Assembly: GCA_963791945.1 (NCBI GenBank)
Contig: CAWBUD010000002.1
Span: 2,480,001-2,544,000 of the forward strand
Direction: 5' to 3'
DNA from: PALSA-1003 sp963791945
GTDB taxonomy: Bacteria; Pseudomonadota; Gammaproteobacteria; Burkholderiales; Casimicrobiaceae
DNA: 64,000 nt
The notes beneath the pieces are model-generated. The model ran no database searches. It was not told the origin of the DNA and saw only the letters and a program-made list of their open reading frames with translations. Each line of letters starts with the position of its first letter. The first letter of the stretch is position 1. A program made the position numbers and the translations under genes. Shown here in pieces: positions 36,782 to 45,362 of this stretch.

Positions 36782-37198
36782 TCATGTCTCGTCGAAGACG
36801 ATTTCGAAAGTGACTGCCGCCGTCTTCGCGAGCATGATCGTCGCCGAGCAGTACTTCTGCTTCGAAAGCTTCACCGCCCGTTCAACCTGAGGCCGCTTCA
36901 AACCCTTGCCGCTCACCCGGTAGACGAGGTGGATTCGCGTAAAGACCTGCGGATCCTCCTTCTCTCTTTCGGCCTCGGCTTCCACGGTGCATTCGGTGAC
37001 CGGCGCTCGCGCTTTCTTCAGAATCCAGACGACGTCGAAGGCGGTGCACGCCGCCGTCCCGGCGAGGACCAGCTCCATGGGCCGCGGGCCCAGGTTCCGA
37101 CCGCCGGCGCTGGGCGCCCCGTCGACGACCACTGCATGCCCGCTCCCAGTCTCGGCGATGAAGCTCACGCCTTCGACCCACTTGATTCGTGTCTTCAT
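36782..37198 (-). CDS. OsmC/Ohr family protein
   Basis: A 138-residue OsmC-like protein, a thiol-dependent peroxidase fold active on organic hydroperoxides. Both family cysteines are present: Cys51 in AGTAACTAFDV and Cys117 in KQKYCSAT. The ATG at 37196-37198 (MKTRIKW) has GGAGG five bases upstream; the frame's further TTG is ignored. This is the YhfA-like OsmC branch rather than true Ohr, judged from motif spacing only. Confidence 0.85.
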   Translation of the reverse strand: MKTRIKWVEGVSFIAETGSGHAVVVDGAPSAGGRNLGPRPMELVLAGTAACTAFDVVWILKKARAPVTECTVEAEAEREKEDPQVFTRIHLVYRVSGKGLKRPQVERAVKLSKQKYCSATIMLAKTAAVTFEIVFDET

Positions 37199-37399
37199 CA
37201 GCGCCTCCGCCAAAGTCGTCGCCGGCGACCGATGGGCCAGCCTGTCGCATCAATGACACAGCTGGAGACCACGACCGTCCCGGAATCTTGCATGCTGCGC
37301 TGCAATATGGGAGGATTAATCATCCTTGCGGTCTGGACCGCCCTCCAGCGTTCCTCCGCAGGTCATTCCTCCATCCTCCTCCTATGGTGGGAATGCTTA

Positions 37400-37425
37400 C
37401 GCGGCCTTCCAGGCCGCGTTTTTTT
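37400..37425 (+). terminator. strong orphan Rho-independent terminator (plus strand)
   Basis: An eight-base stem CGCGGCCT/AGGCCGCG closes on TCC and is followed by seven T. It points along the plus strand, but the nearest plus-strand gene upstream ends at 36744 with the minus-strand OsmC gene in between. It therefore ends either a long antisense extension of the dehydrogenase transcript or an unannotated small RNA, or it acts as an attenuator in a long rplM leader. The 377-base gap 37199-37575 otherwise holds only the rplM promoter. Confidence 0.82.
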
Positions 37426-37468
37426 GCAATGCGGAAGGCCTGGTGCATCTGAGTCTCTCGCCGCGGGT

Positions 37469-37496
37469 TTGACACCCTGCGCAAGTCCATATTATC
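37469..37496 (+). promoter_or_regulatory. rplM-rpsI promoter
   Basis: A perfect -35 TTGACA (37469-37474) is followed by TATTAT at 37490-37495 (15-base spacer) or the overlapping ATTATC (16-base spacer). This leaves a leader of about 70 bases before rplM. Confidence 0.75.
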
Positions 37497-37575
37497 ATTC
37501 AAGACTTTGCAAAATCGGACCCTGCCCGGGGAATCAAGCCGTTTCCCGGGGTTTGCGGGACCCCAGGATCGATCC

Positions 37576-38016
37576 ATGAAGACCTTTTCGGCCCGACCGC
37601 GCGATGTCCAGCGGGAATGGTACCTTGTCGACGCGACCGATCAGGTCCTGGGCCGGCTCGCGAGCGCGATCGCGCTGCGGCTGCGGGGCAAGCACAAGCC
37701 GATCTACACCCCGCACATCGACACGGGTGACTTCATCATCGTCACCAACGTCGACAAGATCCGGGTCACCGGTACCAAGGTCGACGACAAGCTGTATCAC
37801 CGGCACAGCGGTTACCCGGGCGGCGTTCGGACCACGACGTTCGGCAAGATGCAGCAAAGGTTTCCGGGCAGGGCCCTCGAGAAGGCCGTCAAGGGCATGC
37901 TTCCCAAGGGGCCGCTGGGCTACGCGATGCTGAAGAAGCTCAAGTGCTACGCAGGCCCGGCTCACCCGCACGCGGCGCAGCAGCCCAAGTCGCTCGAACT
38001 GCAAAGGCATCCATGA
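37576..38016 (+). CDS. rplM: 50S ribosomal protein L13
   Basis: A 146-residue L13, an early assembly protein of the large subunit. The N-terminus MKTFSARPRDVQREWYLVDATDQVLGRLAS and the HSGYPGG, RALEKAVKGMLPKGPLG motifs are diagnostic. ATG 37576 is chosen; the upstream in-frame extension is not conserved. The stop overlaps rpsI as ATGA. Confidence 0.98.
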   Translation: MKTFSARPRDVQREWYLVDATDQVLGRLASAIALRLRGKHKPIYTPHIDTGDFIIVTNVDKIRVTGTKVDDKLYHRHSGYPGGVRTTTFGKMQQRFPGRALEKAVKGMLPKGPLGYAMLKKLKCYAGPAHPHAAQQPKSLELQRHP

Positions 38017-38405
38017 TCGGGAACTACCACTATGGGACGGGCCGCCGCAAAAGCGCGGTCGCACGCGTGTTCATCAGGCAAGGCTCCGGCAAATTCGTCG
38101 TCAACGACAAGCCCGTCGACGAGTTCTTCACCCGAGAGACCGGGCGCATGGTCGTCCGCCAGCCGCTGAAGCTCGTCAACCACGAAGCGACGTTCGACAT
38201 CCTCGTGAATGTCCGTGGAGGCGGCGAATCGGGCCAGGCGGGCGCGGTGCGACACGGCATCACTCGCGCGCTGATCGATTACGACGCGCAACTCAAGCCT
38301 GCTCTGTCGAAGGCCGGGCTCGTCACGCGCGATGCGCGCGAAGTCGAGCGCAAGAAGGTCGGACTGCACAAGGCGCGCCGGCGCAAGCAGTTCTCCAAGC
38401 GCTGA
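38013..38405 (+). CDS. rpsI: 30S ribosomal protein S9
   Basis: A 130-residue S9 whose C-terminal tail KARRRKQFSKR reaches the P-site tRNA. YGTGRRKSAVARVF near the start and GGGESGQAGAVRHGI in the middle are typical. It is translationally coupled to rplM by a 4-base overlap and followed by a terminator. Confidence 0.98.
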   Translation: MIGNYHYGTGRRKSAVARVFIRQGSGKFVVNDKPVDEFFTRETGRMVVRQPLKLVNHEATFDILVNVRGGGESGQAGAVRHGITRALIDYDAQLKPALSKAGLVTRDAREVERKKVGLHKARRRKQFSKR

Positions 38406-38436
38406 GGCGTCGCCTTCTTGGAGCGTTTTCGAGGTC

Positions 38437-38466
38437 GGGGCCGCCCCGGAGGCGGCCCTTTGCTTT
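38437..38466 (+). terminator. terminator after rpsI
   Basis: GGGCCGCC (38438-38445) pairs with GGCGGCCC (38451-38458) around a five-base loop, followed by TTTGCTTT. It should close the rplM-rpsI transcript. Confidence 0.7.
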
Positions 38467-38546
38467 CTGGGAGCTCCCGGGCGTTTATTCCATTGTCATA
38501 AAACGCCGCGCCGGGTGCTAGAATCCCTCGGGCGAAAGGGATGGGC

Positions 38547-39587
38547 ATGATCAAAGTAGCCATCGTCGGCGGAACGGGTTACACCGGGGTCGAGCTGCTG
38601 CGCTTGCTCGAGGGTCATCCGCAGGCGGAAGTGCTGACCATCACATCCCGGAAGGAAGCCGGACTGGCCGTCGCCGAGATGTTTCCGAGCCTGCGCGGCC
38701 TCAAACGCTTCGGCGGCCTGCGCTACGTGGGCCCCGAGGAAGCCAGGCTCTCAGCCTGCGACGTCGTGTTTTTCGCCACGCCGCACGGTGTGGCCATGGC
38801 CCAGGCGCGCGAGCTGACCGAGGCGGGCGTCAAGATCATCGATCTCGCCGCCGACTTCCGGCTCAAGGATCCCGCGGAGTTCGAGCGCTGGTACAAGATG
38901 CCGCACGCCTGCCCGGATCTCCTGGCCGAGTCGGTCTATGGACTGCCGGAGTTGCACCGAGAAGCCATCCGTAAGGCACGCATCGTCGGCAATCCCGGAT
39001 GCTACCCGACCGCGATCGAGCTCGGATTCCTGCCGCTGGTCGAGGCGGGCGTCGTCGACACCGCGCACCTGATCGCCGACGCCAAATCCGGCGTCTCCGG
39101 CGCAGGGCGGAAAGCGGAGCTTGCACTCGCTTTCGGCGAGGCTTCGGACAATTTCAAGGCGTACAACGTGGGCGCGCATCGCCATCACCCCGAGATCGTT
39201 CAGGAATTGAAGGCGGTGAGCCGGGAACCGGTGCAGGTCGTATTTACGCCGCACTTGACGCCGATGATCCGTGGCATCCACGCCACGCTGTACGCGCGAC
39301 TCACCAGGGCCGGGATCGACATCCAGGAGCTCTACGCGAAGCGCTTCGCGGACGAGCCTTTCGTTGACGTCATGCCCTTCGGGAGCCATCCCGACACGCG
39401 TTCCGTCCGCGCATCGAACGTCTGCCGTATCGCGCTCCATCGCCCCCAGAACGGAGACATCATTGTGATCCTCGTCGTCGAGGACAATCTGGTCAAGGGC
39501 GCCGCGGGGCAGGCGGTGCAGAACATGAACCTTATGTTCGGCGTGCCGGAGACGACGGGCCTGATGGCACCACCGGTGCTTCCCTGA
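38547..39587 (+). CDS. argC: N-acetyl-gamma-glutamyl-phosphate reductase
   Basis: A 346-residue NADPH enzyme for the third step of arginine synthesis. The N-terminal nucleotide motif IVGGTGYTGVELLRLL and the active-site Cys152 in GNPGCYPTA are present. ATG 38547 is preferred over the in-frame ATG 38541, because AAAGGG then lies six bases upstream instead of touching the start. The stop shares a base with the next gene (TGATG). Confidence 0.95.
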   Translation: MIKVAIVGGTGYTGVELLRLLEGHPQAEVLTITSRKEAGLAVAEMFPSLRGLKRFGGLRYVGPEEARLSACDVVFFATPHGVAMAQARELTEAGVKIIDLAADFRLKDPAEFERWYKMPHACPDLLAESVYGLPELHREAIRKARIVGNPGCYPTAIELGFLPLVEAGVVDTAHLIADAKSGVSGAGRKAELALAFGEASDNFKAYNVGAHRHHPEIVQELKAVSREPVQVVFTPHLTPMIRGIHATLYARLTRAGIDIQELYAKRFADEPFVDVMPFGSHPDTRSVRASNVCRIALHRPQNGDIIVILVVEDNLVKGAAGQAVQNMNLMFGVPETTGLMAPPVLP

Positions 39588-40345
39588 TGGCACAGGCGCT
39601 GCGCACACTCGGCCGCAGAGTCCGCCAGACTTTCGGCATCAGTGCGCCGCGAATGGCGGTAAGGACCCACTTGTCCTGGCGTTGGCGCCTGCCTGCGTTG
39701 TTGGGTGTTATCGCGCTGAGCGCCGGCATGTGGTGGTGGGGATTCGACTTCGGCAAGTTCCTCTCGGGATTCGATCGGGGAGCCATCTCGCAGAGAGCGG
39801 CGCGCGTCGACACGGAAACGACGACCGTCATGGAGGAGAACGCGCGGCTGCGCAGTCGGGTCGCCGAGCTGGAGAGCGACCTCAATGTGACGCGGGGAGC
39901 GCAGGCCACGCTCTCGCGCCAGGCGCTCGATCTGCAGAGCGAGAACACTCAGATGAAGGAGGAGCTCGCCTTCCTGCGCAAGCTCTTCAGCGATACCGGA
40001 AAGCCCGGCACCTTCACGATCCAGCGGCTGTCCGCGGAAAAGGATCGCGACAACGTCTATCGGTTCAGCATGCTCGTCGTTCGAGGAGGCAATCCGAGCG
40101 ACGAGTTCTCAGGTCAGCTCGCGCTTTCCGCCAGTGTCGCCACGGCTGGACACAGCGTGACACTTTCGCTTCCCGACGACCAGCCGGACACCGCGGCCGC
40201 GCTTACGCTCAAGTTCAAGTATTATCAGCGCGTCGAGGGAACCTTTCGCGTCCCCGTGGGGGGGCAGCTGCGAAGCCTCCAGGCCAGAGTTCTCGAGCCG
40301 GGTCAATCGGCGCCCAAGGCGACGCGGAGCTTGAACCTGAGCTGA
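39587..40345 (+). CDS. coiled-coil inner-membrane protein (DUF6776-like)
   Basis: A 252-residue protein of unknown function. A basic N-terminus precedes one transmembrane helix (about residues 35-52, rich in Trp). A coiled coil covers about residues 70-128, and a beta-rich periplasmic domain ends in RSLQARVLEPG. Similar proteins sit between argC and the bactofilin gene in betaproteobacteria. The close pairing with a bactofilin (9 bases downstream) suggests an envelope or cytoskeletal role, which is inference. Confidence 0.78.
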   Translation: MAQALRTLGRRVRQTFGISAPRMAVRTHLSWRWRLPALLGVIALSAGMWWWGFDFGKFLSGFDRGAISQRAARVDTETTTVMEENARLRSRVAELESDLNVTRGAQATLSRQALDLQSENTQMKEELAFLRKLFSDTGKPGTFTIQRLSAEKDRDNVYRFSMLVVRGGNPSDEFSGQLALSASVATAGHSVTLSLPDDQPDTAAALTLKFKYYQRVEGTFRVPVGGQLRSLQARVLEPGQSAPKATRSLNLS

Positions 40346-40354
40346 GGAGGACCC

Positions 40355-40756
40355 ATGTTCCAGAAGAAGGGTGCGCCGCAAAAACGCATCGACAGCCTCA
40401 TCGGGGCTGGAACGACGGTCGAGGGCGACGTGACCTTTACCGGAGGGTTGAGGATCGACGGCACGGTGCGCGGGCATGTGGCGACGGTGGACGGCCAGCC
40501 TGCGACGCTGGTGGTGAGCGAGCAGGCCAGGATCGACGGTGAAGTCCGCGTCTCGCACGTGGTTATCAACGGCGCCGTCAAGGGGCCCGTGATCGCCAAC
40601 GACTATCTGGAACTGCAGGCCAAGGCGCGGGTCCACGGTGATGTAACCTACCGCACGCTCGAAATGCACGTCGGGGCGATCGTAGAGGGCAAGCTGATGC
40701 ACGCGGAGCAGGAATCCGCCGCCGTGGTGGAGCTGAAGCGCGCGACCGGGGAATAA
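40355..40756 (+). CDS. bactofilin
   Basis: A 133-residue bactofilin, a polymer-forming cytoskeletal protein. The core is a right-handed beta helix with repeating units such as LIGAGTTVEGDVTFTGGLRIDG and ARIDGEVRVSHVVINGAVKGPV. Short polar tails flank it. GAGGA stands nine bases before the ATG. In other bacteria bactofilins position cell-wall enzymes, and the preceding coiled-coil membrane protein is a plausible partner. Confidence 0.93.
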   Translation: MFQKKGAPQKRIDSLIGAGTTVEGDVTFTGGLRIDGTVRGHVATVDGQPATLVVSEQARIDGEVRVSHVVINGAVKGPVIANDYLELQAKARVHGDVTYRTLEMHVGAIVEGKLMHAEQESAAVVELKRATGE

Positions 40757-40793
40757 GGGTCGTGGTTGGTTGATCCAGCGCAAAAGCGTGCGA

Positions 40794-40823
40794 TTGACGT
40801 CCGCTCCAGGCTTCTGCTAAGTT
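40794..40823 (+). promoter_or_regulatory. erpA promoter
   Basis: TTGACG (40794-40799) and TAAGTT (40818-40823) are 18 bases apart and lie 29 bases before the erpA start, suggesting transcription independent of the bactofilin gene. Confidence 0.5.
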
Positions 40824-40851
40824 GGGAGCAAGTGACACGAGGAGTTTGGCC

Positions 40852-41202
40852 ATGAATGCAATGACCGATATGCCCGCCGCGCTCGTCTTCACCGACGCGG
40901 CGGCGACCAAGGTGCGGTCGCTCATCGACGAGGAAGGTAACCCCGAGCTCAAGCTGCGGGTGTTCGTCACCGGCGGGGGGTGCTCGGGATTCCAGTACGG
41001 ATTCACCTTCGACGAGGATGTCGCCGAAGACGACACCAGGATGGAAAAGAACGGCGTCGTGCTTCTGATCGACCCGATGAGCTATCAGTACCTCGTGGGG
41101 GCCGAGATCGACTACCAGGAGGGGCTGGAAGGCGCGCAGTTCGTGATCAAGAATCCGAACGCGACGTCGACGTGCGGGTGCGGCTCGTCGTTCTCCGCAT
41201 AA
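40852..41202 (+). CDS. erpA: iron-sulfur insertion protein ErpA
   Basis: A 116-residue A-type carrier that delivers Fe-S clusters to target enzymes. The three cluster-binding cysteines are Cys44 (GGGCSGFQYGF), Cys108 and Cys110 (TCGCGSSFS). ATG 40852 has AGGAG nearby (GAGGAGTTTGGCC), so the extended frame to 40822 is rejected. A perfect 24-base palindrome follows the stop. Confidence 0.95.
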   Translation: MNAMTDMPAALVFTDAAATKVRSLIDEEGNPELKLRVFVTGGGCSGFQYGFTFDEDVAEDDTRMEKNGVVLLIDPMSYQYLVGAEIDYQEGLEGAQFVIKNPNATSTCGCGSSFSA

Positions 41203-41223
41203 ACGGGACTTTCTTCTGACGCG

Positions 41224-41254
41224 AAACGGGGGCGATCGCCCCCGTTTGTGTTTC
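41224..41254. terminator. bidirectional terminator after erpA
   Basis: A perfect 24-base palindrome (41224-41247) with arms AAACGGGGGCGA/TCGCCCCCGTTT is followed on the plus strand by GTGTTT. It ends erpA and may also stop minus-strand transcripts from the decayed gene beyond. Confidence 0.75.
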
Positions 41255-41315
41255 TGATCGTGGAAAAGTGCGGTGCCAGACGGTCCGGGCGAGTCCCGCC
41301 GCGGCGGCGCGGCGG

Positions 41316-41557
41316 CTACTTCGCCTCTTCGATTTCGCCGTCGAGCGCCCGGCGAACCGCCGCAATTCAGATCTTCGTCTTCGAACGGCTCGGCGTCGCG
41401 TGCATGCCCGAGGAACGCCGCCGGCGAGTCGAACGCCTTGACGGCGAAGCCCGCAGTTGCGAGACCTCCGGTCCAGAGCCTTGCGCATCGAGACGTCGTC
41501 ATCGACGATGTAGACGGTCTCGACCGCAGGCGCGGATTCAGCCGCCACCACGGCCAA
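41316..41557 (-). pseudogene. decayed FixJ-like response-regulator receiver
   Basis: Pieces of one receiver domain are spread over different minus-strand frames. The first frame gives TVYIVDDDVSMRKAL (beta-1 with the acidic cluster). After a frame change comes LATAGFAVKAFDSPAAFL, then EPFEDEDL, then after a second change IAAVRRALDGEIEEAK and a stop at 41316. EPFEDEDL/IAAVRRAL corresponds to the usual end of a receiver (KPF...LL.AV..AL), so the middle, including the phosphoacceptor Asp, is deleted. With two frameshifts and an internal deletion it cannot make a working protein. Confidence 0.75.
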
Positions 41558-41563
41558 ACCCGC

Positions 41564-42664
41564 CTAGGACCGATAAATCGCCCCTAGAACGCGAGGCCCG
41601 CGCGCGCCCGTGACGCCGGGCAAGCTGCTGGCGCGACCCGCGAGAGCCTCGCGGGCGAGCCAAGCGAAAGCGAGCGCCTCCACGTCGTTCACGTCGATAC
41701 CCAGACTCGCCGTCGTAGCAACGCGCCGCGGCGCGAGCGCGGCTTCCAGTTCCGAGCGAAGCGCCGCATTGTGAGCACCGCCGCCGCAGATCAGCACTTC
41801 GGTCGCGCCGCCGCAATGAGCAGCGATCGCGTGCGCGATCGTCCCGGCGGTGAGCGCGAGGAGCGTGCGCTCGACATCGGCGGGTTGCGGCGTCGGGCGA
41901 AGCCCTGTCAAGTGGCCCTCGAGCCACGCAAGATTGAACCGGTCGCGTCCCGTGCTCTTCGGGGGCGGGGTGGCGAAATAAGGGTCGCTTTCCAGCCGGA
42001 CGAGAAGCGTCTCGTGAACCTGGCCCGACGCAGCCCACGCGCCGTCGCGGTCGAACGGAGCGCCCGTGTGTCGCTCGCACCAGGCATCGAGCAGCGTGTT
42101 GCCAGGACCGGTGTCGAATCCGCGAATGGGCCGCTCCGGCGGAAGATCCGTCACGTTGGCGATCCCACCGAGGTTGACGACGACGCGGTGCCGATCCGGA
42201 GACGCGAACAGCGCGGCGTGGAGCGCGGGCACCAGCGGGGCGCCCTGGCCGCCAGAAGCGACGTCGCGACTGCGAAAATCGGCGACGACCGTGATGCCCG
42301 ACGCCTCCGCAAGCCGCGCGGGATTGGCGAGCTGCACGGTGTAGCCCAGATCCGGTCGATGACGAATCGTCTGCCCGTGAACGCCGATCGCCGCGACTGC
42401 CTTCGGCGCGACCGCCGCTCGTTCGAGTACGGCGCTCACTGCGGCTGCACAGCAATCCATCAACGCGTTCGCCGCCATCCCAGCGCGATGGATCTCGTCT
42501 TCGCCCGGGCTTTGCAGCGCGTTGAGCTCGGCACGAAGCGTTGGGGGAAGCGCGACGTGCGCCGCTGCAACGCTTCGAGGAGAACCCGACAGGTCGGCGA
42601 GCACGGCGTCCACGCCGTCGACGCTCGTTCCCGACATCAGACCGATGTAATACTCGGGCTCCAC
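41564..42664 (-). CDS. anmK: anhydro-N-acetylmuramic acid kinase
   Basis: A 366-residue ASKHA-fold kinase that opens and phosphorylates 1,6-anhydro-MurNAc during peptidoglycan recycling. The N-terminal GLMSGTSVDGVDAVLAD, HGQTIRH, NLGGIANVT and GFDTGPGN motifs are all present. The GTG start (42662-42664) is the only one matching the family N-terminus. It lies 53 bases after the M23 peptidase gene on the same strand, so cell-wall cutting and recycling genes are together. Confidence 0.95.
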   Translation of the reverse strand: MEPEYYIGLMSGTSVDGVDAVLADLSGSPRSVAAAHVALPPTLRAELNALQSPGEDEIHRAGMAANALMDCCAAAVSAVLERAAVAPKAVAAIGVHGQTIRHRPDLGYTVQLANPARLAEASGITVVADFRSRDVASGGQGAPLVPALHAALFASPDRHRVVVNLGGIANVTDLPPERPIRGFDTGPGNTLLDAWCERHTGAPFDRDGAWAASGQVHETLLVRLESDPYFATPPPKSTGRDRFNLAWLEGHLTGLRPTPQPADVERTLLALTAGTIAHAIAAHCGGATEVLICGGGAHNAALRSELEAALAPRRVATTASLGIDVNDVEALAFAWLAREALAGRASSLPGVTGARGPRVLGAIYRS

Positions 42665-42717
42665 GGCCTTGGCCGCTCGACTCGGGCTTCAGCCGGCGCG
42701 ACGCTGCGGCGTCGGTC

Positions 42718-44058
42718 CTACTCGCCGCCGGCGAGCACGATGCCTCGCGCCAGGCCAAGCTCTTCCGCCAGCGGCGCAACTTGCGCCGCATAGTCGGCGC
42801 GCTCGGGCACGGGGACGGGCTGCGCATCCGGCAGCGCAACGGTGAGCGGGTTCACCTGCTGGTTGTCGACGCGAAACTCGTAGTGCAGGTGCGGACCGGT
42901 TGCCCATCCCGTCTGCCCGACGTAGCCGATGACGTCGCCCTGCGCGACGCGTGCCCCCGGCCTGATCCCGGCCGCGAAGGCCGAGAGATGAGCGTACACG
43001 GTCGTGTAGGTAGCCCCATGCTGGAGCATGACGACGTTCCCGTAGCCGGTCTGTTGCCCGGCGACAATCACCCGGCCGGCGCCGGAGGCGTGCACCGGCG
43101 TGCCGGTAGGTGCCGCGAAATCGACGCCCTTGTGCGCGCGCCACGCCTGCAGGAACGGCTGGAAGCGTCCGAACGAAAACCCCGAGGTGATGCGCGTGAA
43201 GCCGACCGGCGAGCGCAGGAAGGCCTTGCGCACGCTTCTCCCGGCCTCGTCGTAGTAGCCGTCCGTACCATCGGGTGCGTGCCACAAGAACGCGCGATAC
43301 GCTATGCCCTTGTTCACGAACTCCGTGGCGAGGATCTTCCCAGAGCCGTCCGGCGCGCCGTCGACCCGGCGCGTCTCGTAGACGATGGTGAAGTGATCGC
43401 CGCGGCGCAGATCGTGGAGGAAATCGATGTCGCCGCCGAAGATGTCGGCGAGCTGTGAAGCCACTGCGTCGGGAACGCCCACCGCATCGGTAGCGGCGAA
43501 CAGCGAGGTGCGGATCTCGCTGGACCGTATCTCCAGGCCAAGTGTCTCAGCCGGCCGCTCCGTCCGGACTACGAACTTCGAGCTGTCGCTCTCCACGCGG
43601 ACAACGCTCAGCGCTTCGCCGCCCGCCGCCGAGCGCAGCGACACCAACCGGCCTTCGCCGTCGGTCAGCGCACGCAGCAAGCGCCCGGGACGCAGCGCAC
43701 GCAACGAACCTGCCCGCGCTTCTTTGCGCAGAAAATTCAGTGCGTCCGCATCGTCGACGCCTAGCCGGGCGAGCAGACTGCCCAGCGTATCGCCGCGGCG
43801 CACTTCTTCCTCCCGCCAGTAAGCCTCGTCAGGCTCGGCTAGACCGATCGCCGGCGGCGGGAGATCGCGCACGATGCGCTCGGTCGACAGCGGCTCGAGC
43901 GTCGAATCCGGCGCGAATCCGAAGGCTGCGATGATGCCCGCGAGCATGAGCGCCCCCGCGGCTGCCACGCGCAGAACGCCCGAGCCGAGCCGGGGCGCGG
44001 TGCAGCTTTGAGATAGAATCCGCAACTTCGTGAGCTCCGCCTGTAACCTCTGCCGCAT
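42718..44058 (-). CDS. M23 murein endopeptidase (MepM-like)
   Basis: A 446-residue envelope protein. One N-terminal hydrophobic segment (about residues 29-48) acts as membrane anchor or signal. A LysM/OapA-like region covers about 80-130 (VRRGDTLGSLLARLGV), and the C-terminal M23 domain contains HKGVDFAAPTGTP and HLHYEF zinc motifs. It probably cuts peptide cross-links to let the cell wall grow. It is divergent from tyrS with only about 38 bases between starts, so regulatory signals must overlap. Confidence 0.92.
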   Translation of the reverse strand: MRQRLQAELTKLRILSQSCTAPRLGSGVLRVAAAGALMLAGIIAAFGFAPDSTLEPLSTERIVRDLPPPAIGLAEPDEAYWREEEVRRGDTLGSLLARLGVDDADALNFLRKEARAGSLRALRPGRLLRALTDGEGRLVSLRSAAGGEALSVVRVESDSSKFVVRTERPAETLGLEIRSSEIRTSLFAATDAVGVPDAVASQLADIFGGDIDFLHDLRRGDHFTIVYETRRVDGAPDGSGKILATEFVNKGIAYRAFLWHAPDGTDGYYDEAGRSVRKAFLRSPVGFTRITSGFSFGRFQPFLQAWRAHKGVDFAAPTGTPVHASGAGRVIVAGQQTGYGNVVMLQHGATYTTVYAHLSAFAAGIRPGARVAQGDVIGYVGQTGWATGPHLHYEFRVDNQQVNPLTVALPDAQPVPVPERADYAAQVAPLAEELGLARGIVLAGGE

Positions 44059-44096
44059 CGCACGGCGCGGCGCGATTGTAGCAGAGGATGCACCCC

Positions 44097-45308
44097 ATGA
44101 AACCGGATTCGGTCGATGTCGCCCACCAGCTCGCCGTGTTCAAGCGCGGCGCGGAGGAGCTCATCGTCGAGGCCGAGCTTGCCCGCAAGCTCGCGCGCGG
44201 GGTGCCGCTGCGCATCAAGGAGGGATTCGACCCAACGCGCCCCGACCTGCATCTGGGCCATACCGTGCAATTCAACAAACTCAGGCAGCTGCAGGACCTT
44301 GGCCATCACATCATTTTTCTGGTGGGCGACTTCACGGGCATGATCGGCGACCCGACGGGCCGCAACGTGACGAGGCCGCCTCTGTCCGCCGAGGAGCTCG
44401 CTGCCAACGCCAGGACCTACACCGACCAGGTTTTCCTGATCCTGGATCGCGAACGGACCGAAGTCGCGTACAACTCGAAGTGGCTGTCGCCGCTGGGCGC
44501 AGACGGCATGATCCGTCTCGCGGCCAGGTACACCGTGGCACGCATGCTCGAGCGGGACGATTTCGCGAAGCGCTACCGCGAGGGCCAGCCGATCGCAGTG
44601 CATGAGTTCCTCTATCCGCTGGCGCAGGGTTACGACTCCGTCGCTCTGAAGGCGGACGTCGAGCTGGGCGGCACGGACCAGAAATTCAATCTGCTGGTCG
44701 GTCGGGAGCTCCAGCGCCACTACGGACAGGAGCCGCAGTGCATCCTTACCCTGCCCCTGCTGGAGGGCCTCGACGGCGTCAACAAGATGTCGAAATCGCT
44801 CGACAACTACGTGGGCATCACGGAAGCCCCGCAGGAGATGTTCGGCAAGCTGATGTCGATCTCCGACGAATTGATGTGGCGCTACTTCGAACTGCTGTCG
44901 TTCAGCCCGCTCGAGGAGATCGAAAACCTCAAGCGCCAGTGCGCGGAAGGCCGGAATCCGCGCGACGCGAAGGTGATGCTCGCGCAGGAGATCGTTGCGC
45001 GCTTCCATTCGCCTGCCGCGGCGCAAGCGGCGCTTGCCGAGTTCGAGGCACGGTTCAAGTCGGGCGCGATGCCGGAGAACATGCCGGAGGTGACCCTCCA
45101 CAGCGATGGCATCGGATTGGCGGTGCCGCAACTGGCCAAGCAGGCGGGCGTGGTCGAGTCGACCAGCGAGGCGCTGCGGCTCATCGCCCAGCGCGGTCTT
45201 AAGCTCGATGGCGAGGTCGTCGCCGACAAGATGCTCATCGTGCGCGCCGGCTCGACGGTGGTCGTGCAGGCAGGCAAGCGCCGGTTCGCCCGCGTGACGG
45301 TCGTCTAA
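44097..45308 (+). CDS. tyrS: tyrosyl-tRNA synthetase
   Basis: A 403-residue class I aminoacyl-tRNA synthetase. The HIGH-type motif is HLGH at 52-55 and the KMSKS loop lies at 230-234. The C-terminal S4-like RNA-binding domain is present (EALRLIAQRGLKLDGEVV). ATG 44097 is preferred over the in-frame ATG 44088, because AGAGG then lies at nine bases rather than adjoining the start codon. Confidence 0.95.
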   Translation: MKPDSVDVAHQLAVFKRGAEELIVEAELARKLARGVPLRIKEGFDPTRPDLHLGHTVQFNKLRQLQDLGHHIIFLVGDFTGMIGDPTGRNVTRPPLSAEELAANARTYTDQVFLILDRERTEVAYNSKWLSPLGADGMIRLAARYTVARMLERDDFAKRYREGQPIAVHEFLYPLAQGYDSVALKADVELGGTDQKFNLLVGRELQRHYGQEPQCILTLPLLEGLDGVNKMSKSLDNYVGITEAPQEMFGKLMSISDELMWRYFELLSFSPLEEIENLKRQCAEGRNPRDAKVMLAQEIVARFHSPAAAQAALAEFEARFKSGAMPENMPEVTLHSDGIGLAVPQLAKQAGVVESTSEALRLIAQRGLKLDGEVVADKMLIVRAGSTVVVQAGKRRFARVTVV

Positions 45309-45362
45309 ACCTCGGACAGTCCCCGGGTTGCCGGCGACGCCGATGAGCCGCGGCCAGCCCGG

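Noticed and set aside
41147..41557. Intact response regulator between erpA and anmK
   Set aside because: The frame keeps only the first strand of a receiver, then turns to Arg-rich shadow sequence; the remaining receiver pieces are in other frames, so it is listed as a pseudogene.
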